64,000 nucleotides of DNA. Source: Taudactylus pleione (Eukaryota; Chordata; Amphibia; Anura; Myobatrachidae). The notes under the pieces are model-generated. The model saw nothing but the letters and a program-made list of their open reading frames with translations, was not told where the DNA came from and made no database searches. The position numbers and the translations under genes were made by a program. Every line of letters begins with the position of its first letter. The stretch's first letter is position 1. The stretch spans positions 248,001 through 312,000 of the forward strand of contig JAUIMM010000550.1 in assembly GCA_031769625.1 (NCBI GenBank), given 5' to 3'. Shown piece after piece: positions 55,113-64,000 of this stretch.

Positions 55113-58100
55113 CTACGGAGGCAAGATGTCATCCTCATCCTCCTCATCCACCGATTTCTCACCCTCTTCAGTGTGTACATCCTCATCCTCACAAAGTATT
55201 AACTCGTCCCCACTTGAATCCACCACCACAGTTCCCTCTGTACGTTCTGGAGGCTGGTCTCCCTGGAAGAGCTGATAATTCATTTTGATGAACATCATCT
55301 TCTCCACATTCTGTGGAAGCAACCTCCTATGCCTTTCGCTGACAAGGTTCCCGGCTGCACTAAACGCTCTTTCGGAGTACACACTGGAGGGGGGGCAACT
55401 CAGGTAAAACAGAGCCAGTTTGTACAGGGGCCTCCAAATTGCCTCTTTTTCCTGCCAGTACAGGTATGGACTGTCTGACATGCCTACTTGGATGCTGTCA
55501 CCGATGTAATCCTCCACCATTCTGTCAATGGTGACAGTATCATATGCAGTGACAGTAGACATGTCAGAAATTGTTGCCAGGTCCTTCAGTCCGGACCAGA
55601 TGTCCAAACTTGGTCCTGCCTGCCCTGCATCACCGCCAGCGGGTTGCTTAGGATACCAATTTTTTTCCTGGCAGCCCCAGTTGCGGGAGAAAATGAAGAA
55701 GGAGCTGTTGACATGTCACGTTCCGCTTCAGCTGACAGTGTGTTCACCAGCAGGTCTTTGCACCTCTGCAGGCTTGTGTCGGCCGGAAAGAGAGATACCA
55801 CATAGGCTTTAAACCTAGGATCGAGCACGGTGGCCAAAATGTAGTGGTCTGATTTCAACAGATTGACCACCCTGGAATCCTGGCAAAGCGAATGAAGGGC
55901 TTCATCCACAAGTCCCACATGCCGAGCGGAATCGCTCCGTCTTAGCTCCTCCTTCACTTTCTCCAGCTGCTTCTGCTAAAGCCTGATGAGGGGAATGACT
56001 TGACTCAAGCTGGCAGTGTCTGAACTGACTTCACGTGTGGCAAGTTCGAAGGGCTGGAGAACCTTGCACAACACGGAAATCAATCTCCACTGCGCTTGAG
56101 TCAGGTGCATACCCCCACCTTTGCCTATGTCATAGGTGGATGTATAGGCTTGAATGGCCTTTTGATGCTCCTCCATCCTCTGAAGCATATAGAGGGTTGA
56201 GTTCCACCGTGTCACAACCTCTTGCTTCAGGTGATGGCGGGGCAGGTTCAAGAGTGTTTGCTGGCACTCCAGTCTTCGGCACGCAGTCGCTGAATGGCGA
56301 AAGTGGCCTGAAATTTTTCGGCCCACCCAAAGCGTCTCCTGCACGCCCCTGTTGCTTTTCAGAAAATTCTGCACCACCAAGTTTATTGTGTGAGCAAAAC
56401 ATGGGACATGCTGGAATTTGTCCAGATGTAATGCCCGCACAATATTGGTGGCGTTGTCAGATATCACAAATCCCCAGGAGATTTAAGTGGGGTAAGCCAC
56501 TGGGCGATGATTTCCCTCAGTTTCTCTAAGAGGTTGTCGGCGGTGTGCCTCTTACTGAAACCGGTGATACACAGCGTAGCCTGCCTTGGAACGAGCTGGC
56601 ATTTCTGAGATGCTGCTACTGGTGACGCTGCTGCTGTTGCTGCGTAAGGTGATACATCTGCCCAGTGGGCTGTCACCGTCATATAGTCCTTAGTCTGCCC
56701 TGTTCCACTTGTCCACATGTCCGTGGTTAAGTGGACATTGGGTACAACGGCATTTTTCAGGACACTGAGGACACTTTTTCTGACGTTTCTGTACAGTCTC
56801 GGTATCGCCTGCCTAGTGAAGTGGAATCTAGACGGGATTTGGAACCGGGGACACACTGCCTCCAGCAATTGTCTAAATCCCACTGCACTAATGGCGGATA
56901 CCGGACGCACGTCTAACACCAACATAGCAGTCAAGGCCTCGGTTATACGTTTTGCTTCAGGATGACTGCTGTCGTACTTCATCCTCCTCGCTAAGGACTG
57001 TTGGAGGGTCAATTGTTTAGTAAAAGTAGTGGTATTCCTACTTCCTCTCTAGGATGATGAATGACTCCCAGCAGCAGCAACAGCAGCAGCGGCAGCAGGA
57101 GGTGTAGCAATGCAGGATCCTCCGGAGGAATCCCGGATAGGAGAGTCAGTCATGCCAGTGACATGGCCTGCAGGACTACTTCCGATCCTGACTAAGGAGG
57201 AAATTGACGAGGAGGGAGTTGACGGTGTGGTTTGCAGGCGCTTGGATACAACAGGACAAAGGGATTTAGGTGTCCCTGGACTGCTTACGGTCTTAGCCAA
57301 AGTTTCTGAACTTGACAGTAACTTATTATGAATGCGCTGCAGGTGCCGTATAAGGGAGGATGTTCCTAGGTGGTTAACGTCCCTACCCCTACTTATTCCA
57401 CCTTTACATAAGGTACATATGGCAAGACAGTTGTTGTCCGGATTTGGATAGAAATATTGCCAGACCAAAGAGGTGGAATGTTTGGTCTTCTGCCCAGGCA
57501 TGACCGTGATGGGCTTTTTCATCCCACGGACAACAACTGTCTCCCCCGGAGCCTGATTTAAACAAACCACATCACCATCAGAATCCTCCTCACCAACTTC
57601 CTCCTCAGCGCCAGCTACACCAGTATCCTCATCCTGTTGTACTTCAACAGTGACATCTTCAATTTGCATATCAGCAAGTGGACTGTGGGTGCTCCTTTCA
57701 GCACTTGCAGGGGGCGTGCAAATGGTGGAAAGAGCCACCTCTTCCCGTCCAGTGCTGGGAAGGTCAGGCATCGCAACCACCACCACACTTGGACTCTCCT
57801 TGGGGATTTGTGATATCTTCTTAGAAAGCACAGTTCTTCGCTGTGCTTTTGCCAGCTTAACTCTTTTGATTTTTTTAGTGGGAGGAGGGCTTCCATCATC
57901 ATGTGAAGCTGAACCTCTAGTCATGAACATACTAGGGATCGACCTTAGCTGTTCCTTGCCACTCCGTGTCGTAAATGGCATATTGGCAAGTTTACGTTTC
58001 TCTTCAGCTGATTTAAATGTTTTTTTCAAGGTCATTTTCCTGAACTTTGTCATTTGGGATTGTATGTGCCCTCTATTATGACATTGGGCATCGGCCTTGG

Positions 58101-58224
58101 CAGACGACGTTGATGGCATGTTATCGTCTATGTCATGACTAGTGGCAGCAGCTTCAGCACTAGGAGGAAGTGGTTCTTGATCTTTCTCTATTTTTTTTTT
58201 ATTGGAGAAAGTTTGGTCCTCCAT
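55113..58224 (-). pseudogene. hAT transposase with BED finger, two stops and two frameshifts
   Basis: The first Met is at 58,224 (MEDQTFSNKKKIEKD) and the gene spans about 1,037 codons. Domains in order: a basic and serine-rich N-terminus; an acidic stretch (AEEEVGEEDSDGDV); a BED zinc finger near residues 270-320 (VWQYFYPNPDN, CTLC, HLQRIH); the RNase-H-like core with SDNATNI, VPCFAHTINLVV and VVTRWNSTLYML; and the dimerisation domain YLSCPPSSVYSERAFSAAGN. Breaks are a TAG at 57,049 (the 24.7 kb copy has CAG), a one-base loss near 56,465, a TAG at 55,976 and a shift near 55,600. The enzyme would have cut and moved the element; this copy is inactive. Confidence 0.93.
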
Positions 58225-58269
58225 TTGTTATATCGATTTGATATATAAGTGCGGCTAAACACAGAAAAT

Positions 58270-59090
58270 ATTTTTTTATTTTTGCTGGAGAGTAGTGCAC
58301 TTTGTGGGTTACACCAGCCTTTAAGAAATGAGCCAGCCGGCTCTTTACTTATGGGACACAGGCGCACGCTTGGTGCTGCTCCTTTGTTGATGCACGTGCG
58401 GCTACTGCGCACACAATTCACAAACACAGAAAATATATATTTTTTTGGTTTGGACTGGAGTGTACTTTGGGGGTTACAGCACCCTTTAACGGTCAAGCCA
58501 GCCGGCCCTTTACTTAAGACACAGGTGCACGCTTGGCACTACTTTGTTGATGCACGTGCGGCTACTGCGCACACAATTCACAAACACAGAAAATTATTAT
58601 TTTTTTGGTTTGGACTGGAGTGTACTTTGGGGGTTACAGCACCCTTTAACGGTCAAGCCAGCCGGCCCTTTACTTATGACACAGGCGCACGCTTGGCACT
58701 ACTTTGTTGATGCACGTGCGGCTACTGCGCACACAATTCACAAACACAGAAAATATTTTTTTTTTTGGTTTGGACTGGAGTGTACTTTGGGGGTTACAGC
58801 ACCCTTTAACGGTCAAGCCAGCCGGCCCTTTACTTATGACACAGGCGCACGCTTGGCACAACTTTGTTGATGCACGTGCGGCTACTGCGCACACAATTCA
58901 CAAACACAGAAAATAATTTTTTTTTTGGTTTGGACTGGAGTGTACTTTGGGGGTTACAGCACCCTTTAACGGTCAAGCTAGCCGGCCCTTTACTTATGAC
59001 ACAGGCGCACGCTTGGCACTACTTTGTTGATGCACGTGCGGTTACTGCGCACACAATTCACAAACACAGAAAATATATTTTTTTTAGCAC
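58270..59090. repeat. tandem array of 160-bp units in the hAT 5' region
   Basis: Five units start near 58,360, 58,521, 58,681, 58,841 and 59,001 (CAGGCGCACGCTTGG). They are homologous to the seven-unit array at 24.9-26.1 kb, but each carries a few extra bases (TTTGGACTGGAGTGTAC). Confidence 0.9.
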
Positions 59091-59424
59091 TTGGGGGGAG
59101 CACCCCTGATGGATAGAACACCCCCTGGACAACACTACAGCACCCCTTTAGGACTGGGACACTGCACAGGACTTTGGAGTGGACACAGCCCCTATGGAGA
59201 ACTGACTGCACAACACAGTCCAGCCAGCCCCTATGGACTTTGAAGTAGTGGACACAGCCCCTATTAACAACAGCTGCACAGCACAACACAGCCAGCCCCT
59301 ATGGACTTTGAAGTAGTGGACAACAGCAGCACTACACTACACTACACAGCCCAGCCAGCCCTAACTCCCACCCTCCCTCTTCACTGTCCACAGCCGAGTA
59401 AGAAAATGGCGCCGACGCGGGTAC

Positions 59425-59434
59425 CTTATATAGG
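59425..59434 (-). promoter_or_regulatory. TATA box of the long hAT copy
   Basis: CCTATATAAG on the minus strand lies about 160 bp inside the terminal repeat. GGCGCCATTTTC lies downstream, as in the 22.8 kb copy. Confidence 0.6.
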
Positions 59435-59724
59435 TTCCAAAACCCGCGAGACTCGGAAGGCGGGATGATGATGTTTTGCCTCGATTTCAGATCCGAGTCA
59501 GGCGGGAAAAGTCGAGCCTGACTCGGATCGGACTCGGATCGGGGGGGCTCGGGGGGGTTCAGATTTCAGAAATCCGAACCCGCTCACCCCTAGTATAAAG
59601 TCGCAGGAGCGGCTGTGACAAAAGGCGCAGTCATTACTGCAACTCTGTCCAGCTCTGAATCAGTACCATCGTTACTCTTTCCCATTGTTACTCTTCCCAA
59701 CATCAATATTTGTAGCAAAACCTG

Positions 59725-59894
59725 GGGCTACATTTACTAAAGTGAGAGCTTTTAGAAGTGGAGATGTTGCCCATAGCTACCAAACAGATTCTATTATCTT
59801 TTAGAAGGTGCTAGTTAAAGGTTAAGTAGGATCTGATTGGCTGCTATGGGCAACATCTCCACCTCTAAAATTCTCACTTTAGTAAATTTACCCC
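59725..59894. mobile_element. short MITE, GGGCTACATTTACTAA ends, probable TSD CTG
   Basis: Inverted arms GGGCTACATTTACTAAAGTG and CACTTTAGTAAATTTACCCC continue into GAGATGTTGCCCATAG / CTATGGGCAACATCTC. It is 170 bp. Its ends resemble those of the 41.9 kb MITE. Confidence 0.8.
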
Positions 59895-59970
59895 CTGGAA
59901 TCTGACAAATGTAACACGGATTACTTTTCTTGGAGAAGTTTTTAAAATGAAGCCTACAGTAAATGTGCAC

Positions 59971-60306
59971 AGTATTTATTTATTACTAGTTTTTTATATA
60001 CCACACACATATTCTGCAGTGCTTTACAGAGAATATTTGGCCATTCACATCAGTCCCTGCACCATAGGAGCTTACAATCTATATTCCCTATGACATGCGC
60101 ACACTAACACACACTATGGTTGATTTGTGTTTGGAGCCTAGTCACCTACCTGTATATTTTTGGAATGTGAGAGGAAACCAGTGCAAACCCACACAAGAAC
60201 AGGTAGAATATACAAACTCCACACAGTTCAGGCCATAGTGTGAATTGAACACACAACCTCAGTACTGTGAGGCAGTAATGCTAACCATTACACCATCTGT
60301 GCTGCT
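59971..60306 (-). mobile_element. tRNA-headed SINE, second copy
   Basis: On the minus strand the head reads GCACAGATGGTGTAATGGTT, AGCATTACTGCCTCACAGTA and then GTGTTCAATTCAC, giving A-box- and B-box-like parts. The core and tail follow the 47.7 kb copy and end in a TAATAAATAAATAC-type tail. Confidence 0.75.
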
Positions 60307-60396
60307 CTAACACACGGTGTGGTCCGTCATAGTTACTTCATACACACTGACGCAACAACAATATTACTAGAGAACTTCCTAACGTCTGTAGCTTTA

Positions 60397-61260
60397 GGGT
60401 CATATGTATCAAAACTGTTTTGGCCATAAAATGCCGTTTAAAGGCTTTTTCATGTTTTTATCTAATTTAAATTTTTTTTGCAGATGTATTATATGTGTTA
60501 ATGGGAGAGATGTACGAAGCCCAGAAACGGTATCAGCGCACGTTATGTGCGCTGATACCGCTTCTCCCCGATGTATGATTGTGGGTCCGGGCTGTAAATG
60601 ACAGGGGCGCTATGCGCCCCTGTCATTATTGGCACTGCTATCTACAAGATAGCAGCGCTGACGGCAGGGCTATGTACGAACGGTCATAACGCATGACCGT
60701 TCGGCCTGCTGTAGCTGTCGTTATCGACAGCTACAGCCTGGCACTAGCCTATCCCCACAGCAGGGACAGCGCTGTCCCTGCTGCGGCGGCTGCCGGCTCC
60801 AGGGCTCCATGCGGGGATCTTGCGATACTTGCGAGATCCCGCGCATGCTCAGTGGAGCCGGCCGGGAGAGAGACACAGCACTAGGCTGATGCGCTACTGT
60901 CTCTAGCGGGTAGCGCCGGAGGGGGGAGTAAACGCTCACCCTCTCCGGCCGATGAGATGTTTATACATCTCATCGGTAGTGCTTCCTGCTTCGCCTTGGT
61001 AAAGAGGCGAAGCGGGAAGCGTTATAGTGGCACGTTAAGTGCTGCTATAATACATCTACCCCATTGCATCTTATCACATTTTTATAACAAAATTTTGTTG
61101 CGTTATTTGTCAGCATTAGTATTGCCAAAATTAGCGCGTGTGCAGTAATCACACTGTTATGGCATTAGCCTAAAGTCAGGTGTGATAAAAATGCAAAAAA
61201 TATAGAGAAAAAAATTGCAAAAGCTACAGTTTATCGCCAGCTCAACATTGATACATATGG
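60397..61260. mobile_element. MITE, GTCATATGTATCAA ends, chain of at least nine hairpins
   Basis: The outer ends are GGGTCATATGTATCAA and inverted CCATATGTATCAA. Between 60,528 and 61,020 lie consecutive hairpins with unrelated sequences: 60,528-60,541/60,547-60,560; 60,597-60,610/60,614-60,627; 60,635-60,643/60,647-60,655; 60,677-60,687/60,693-60,703; 60,709-60,720/60,725-60,736; 60,758-60,770/60,771-60,783; 60,814-60,820/60,834-60,840; 60,949-60,960/60,965-60,976; 60,981-60,996/61,005-61,020. Nearly all stems are perfect. A nested element may be present. The duplication is not clear. Confidence 0.65.
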
Positions 61261-61300
61261 AGAATAAAATCAAATTCAGAGACACAATAACAAGATTTAA

Positions 61301-61846
61301 AGGCCAGGATGTACAGTACTAAAGGAAAAATGCGTTAAAAACACAGTTTTCGGGCTTTTTTACCACATTTACGTATGTACTAAGAACCGGCCACCCTATT
61401 ATCAGTGTAGAGGGTAATGCCAGAAAAACCTTGCGTTACCGTATAGAAGTCTATGGGCTTCTTACGGCATCCCGCTTCCGACGCTTTGCCGCTGCCTCGC
61501 CGCCCCACTGTCGCCCAGCACTGGCCCCCACTCACCTTAGTCTCCTGGTCACCGGCCCTTGCTCCTCCTAAATCCCCCGCCTCCTTCTCCTCCTAATCTT
61601 CTTCCGGGTGCAGGGAGGAGGAGCCCGGGACTTCCTGTACAGGTTACCAGCAGGGAGCTCCCAGGGCTCGGAGGGGGCGGAATCCCACGGAGACCCCCTC
61701 ACCCCATGTCGGCTGCTTCGCAAAGGGCAGCTCTTATCGCAAGAGCTTTCCTTTGCGATACTAATTGCATATGTTAGTACATATGTGTTTAGTAAGGTTG
61801 CGGTGACTGGCGGGATGTACACCGCAAAATTAGTACATTCTGGCCT
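61301..61846. mobile_element. MITE-like repeat, AGGCCAGGATGTAC ends
   Basis: The ends are AGGCCAGGATGTACAGTACT and inverted AGGCCAGAATGTACTAATTT. The right 125 bp match 19,793-19,925. It contains CTCTTATCGCAAGAG, a short hairpin. No duplication is clear. Confidence 0.55.
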
Positions 61847-61854
61847 GAAAATTA

Positions 61855-62412
61855 CAGGTCTCTTTTATGAATAATGATACATATGCCCCTAAATACTCAA
61901 ATCAAGACAACATTGGAGCTGAAACCTCAGATGAAATCCATAAGTCTTCTGCCCTTCCTGCTGCCAGGGTTACAGCTGATGATGTTTTATTGCAGAAGGC
62001 AAGAAGTCTGTTTTGTCTGTGCACAAATATGGGTATAGGACAATGTGATAATTTATTGGAGGAGAAGGTTTTCGTTACAGCTCATTAGTTTTGTAAGCAC
62101 AGACCCCATAAAGTCTTATAATGTGAATTATTCTGAATGATTTCTTAGCTAAATAATATACAAGAACAGTAATAATGTAACAACTTTATTATGCAATACA
62201 TGATGTTCATTTTATATCTTTCATGAGAGAAACAAAACATAAATCAAGTCATGTACATGCTTTGCTTAATGTAACATTTTTACATTAATGTTGATTATTA
62301 TTCTTTGTGCATGTGTTTGGACATTATAAGAAATGAGCTGTATACAATTTTTTAGTCTTATTATTATTTGCTGTTCATGTGGACAGAGTCTAAGCTCCAC
62401 TTCCCCTGCCCC
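61855..62412. other. no gene seen
   Basis: AT-rich flank with short chance frames only. Confidence 0.4.
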
Positions 62413-62420
62413 CCTCCCAA

Positions 62421-63258
62421 CAGTGGCGGAACTAGAGAGTGGTGGGCTCAGGTGCAAGAATATGATTTGCCCCCCCCCCCCCTCACCCTTTCCTGGCATC
62501 CCGCACAACAATTTTTTTCACCACCCCTCACTCCACCCCAGTAATTAAATCCAGTGTCTGTCCTGCTGCCCAGCCTTGTTTTCTCACCACCCCTCACTGC
62601 CCCCCCAGTCAATAAATCCAGTCTGTCCAGCCCCAGTGTGTCAGCCTCATTCTCTCCCTAAGCCCCAGCGTGTGTCCCAGCCCCAGTGTCTCAGCCTCAT
62701 TTTCCCTCCATCCCCAGCGTGTCTCTGCCTTGTTCTTCCCCCCAGCGTGTCCCAGCCCCAGCGTGTCCCAGCCCCAGCGTGTCAGCCACTTTCCTCCCCA
62801 GCCCCAGCGTGTGTGTCAGCCTCTTTCCCCCCCAGCCCCAGCGTGTGTGTCAGCCTCTTTCCCCCCAGCATGTGTCTCAGCCCCTATCACCCCCAGCGTG
62901 TGTGTCAGCCTCTTTCTTCCCCCCCCCCCAAACCACCACCACTTACTTACCTTATGTGCTTCTTCCTCTTCGGCTCCTCTTGATCCCTTCCAGCAGCCCG
63001 GCCCCTTGTTATGACACAGCACACGTGATGTCATGATGTCACGCGTGCTGTGTCATAACAAGTGGCCGGGCCGTGGCGGGTGTCTGTTTTGTTGGAGCCG
63101 GAGCGGCCAAAGTGGGCCCGCTCCAGCTCCAACCATTTAATTAATGGGGACCAGGTTGGCGGGCAGCAGCGCTGTCAGATGCAGGCGGCCATGGGCCCCT
63201 GCACCACAGCAGGCCCCGGTGCAAGGCACTGGCTGCACCGCTGCTAGTTCCGCCCCTG
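62421..63258. mobile_element. non-autonomous hAT, 838 bp, TSD 7/8
   Basis: The ends are CAGTGGCGGAACTAG and inverted CAGGGGCGGAACTAG. The flanks are CCTCCCAA (62,413-62,420) and CCTCCCAG (63,259-63,266). There is a perfect hairpin TTGTTATGACACAGCACACG / CGTGCTGTGTCATAACAA at about 63,007-63,061. The interior also has a CCCCAGCGTGTGTCAGCC minisatellite. Confidence 0.85.
62620..62930. repeat. minisatellite, CCCCAGCGTGT units
   Basis: Irregular units of CCCCAGCGTGTSTCAGCCTC type, 14-40 bp apart. They give P/S-rich open frames on the plus strand that are not genes. Confidence 0.85.
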
Positions 63259-63286
63259 CCTCCCAGTATGGGACACTTATGACACT

Positions 63287-63670
63287 TATACCCCTTTCAC
63301 ATGGCAATGCCGGGTCGCACCTGGGATTTTGTACATGAGTCCATCCCGTGTGCCGCCCAGCTCAGACCCATTTCAGACTGGAGGCCCGACCCAGCTTATT
63401 GCCAGGTCAATAACATCACTGCCGTCACATGCCGAGCTGGCACTTGGCTCTTCCTATCTTGTGAACGGGTCCCAGGTCGCATCGACCCGGTTTACCAGTT
63501 TACACTGCATTGCGAGCCAGCTTGAACCTGTGTTCAATCATGTTTGTTACCCAGGTTGAAATGCCGGATTGCTTGACCTGGGTTATTTCAACTGGGCCCT
63601 TTCACACTGAACAATAACCCAGGTTGCTGCACATTCACATGAAATGACCTGGCAGTGTGATAGGGGTATA
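63287..63670. mobile_element. MITE, TTATACCCCTTTCACA ends
   Basis: The ends are TTATACCCCTTTCACATGGC and inverted TTATACCCCTATCACACTGC. The interior repeats motifs of the type GACCTGGGTTATTTCA and AACCCAGGTTG. No coding frame; duplication not clear. Confidence 0.7.
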
Positions 63671-64000
63671 ACCTACAGTAAATGATTTTCCTTTTTTTTT
63701 TCCTATTTAATACTGTAAATCTTAATTTCTTTTAATTCGTATATACTGTATTACTGAATTCTCACAATCTATGTGCATCTATTTTTATACTGTGGACTTT
63801 TAAAGTTGATATTTGATGTAGATGAGACTCTAACATACAGGAATGACATTCTAATCATGTTTTGTTACTATGTCATGTTGTGATGGTAGAACACGGTAGC
63901 CTGCCTAAACCACACGGGTTATGACACGCTTAGATGTATCTGCCCAGCAGCAATGTGTCCCTAGAGGTGATGTTGAAATGTTAGCATGATAATAATATGA
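63671..64000. other. no gene seen
   Basis: AT-rich flank to the end of the window. Confidence 0.4.

Larger units (their letters stand above)
54477..59592 (-). mobile_element. hAT transposon, longest copy, 5,116 bp, exact TSD GTATAAAG
   Basis: The ends are TAGGGGTGTGC and inverted TAGGGGTGAGC. GTATAAAG flanks it exactly at 54,469-54,476 and 59,593-59,600. On the minus strand come a TATA promoter, a five-unit tandem array, the transposase gene and a 3' end of about 640 bp. It is the reference copy for the three other members in this window. The exact duplication and low damage suggest recent activity of the family. Confidence 0.95.

Noticed and set aside
62576..63036. Proline/serine-rich plus-strand ORFs
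   Set aside because: Translation of the CCCCAGCGTGT minisatellite within a non-autonomous hAT.
1..64000. A new intact multi-gene system
   Set aside because: All enzymatic frames are recognisable transposon genes with stops, shifts or deletions. Nothing suggests a functional gene cluster.

Overview
This is a vertebrate nuclear window that consists almost entirely of transposable elements. No host gene, tRNA, rRNA or CRISPR array could be supported. An anuran amphibian is the best guess. The reasons are a DIRS element with an SGNH-hydrolase-like region, a GIY-YIG Penelope-like element, two Ty3/gypsy elements, a BED-finger hAT family, tRNA-headed SINEs and many MITEs of frog-like type. The organism call is recognition, not proof.

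Layout. 1-2.1 kb holds the 3' end of a Penelope-like endonuclease and a C-rich tail. 2.1-3.3 kb is a hAT transposase fragment cut by a MITE, which is in turn cut by a Ty3/gypsy element (3.5-7.9 kb, minus strand) that lost its reverse transcriptase. 8.6-15.0 kb holds two head-to-tail DIRS copies on the minus strand, one short and one about 5.6 kb. 16.5-18.2 kb is a non-autonomous hAT with an exact 8-bp duplication and a 1.1-kb minisatellite. 20.0-22.6 kb is a cluster of four MITEs. 22.8-26.5 kb is an internally deleted hAT (TSD GTTATGAT).

30.2-41.7 kb is a Ty3/gypsy element with two LTRs and a 5-bp duplication (GGCAT). Its integrase is interrupted by a 5.5-kb Penelope-like element (31,654-37,169; 14-bp duplication with one mismatch). 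43.4-47.5 kb is an old, internally inverted hAT of the same family. 48.3 kb has a 340-bp MITE with related ends and an exact duplication. 48.9-49.8 kb has a Helitron-like 5' end and helicase remnant. 54.5-59.6 kb is the longest hAT copy (5,116 bp, exact TSD GTATAAAG), whose transposase is recognisable but broken by two stops and two frameshifts. The last 4 kb is SINE and MITE sequence.

None of the reverse transcriptases, integrases, recombinases or transposases seen is intact, so no autonomous mobile system is present. The only long clean ORF of likely biological origin is ORF1 of the Penelope-like element.

The most unusual structures are MITEs built as chains of consecutive, unrelated short hairpins (clearest at 60.5-61.0, 28.6-28.8 and 21.1-21.4 kb), the Penelope-like terminal repeat with promoter-like motifs next to a degenerate hammerhead fold, and tandem arrays inside the hAT family that have replaced part of a transposase gene. 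Identities, ages and copy numbers were not computed.
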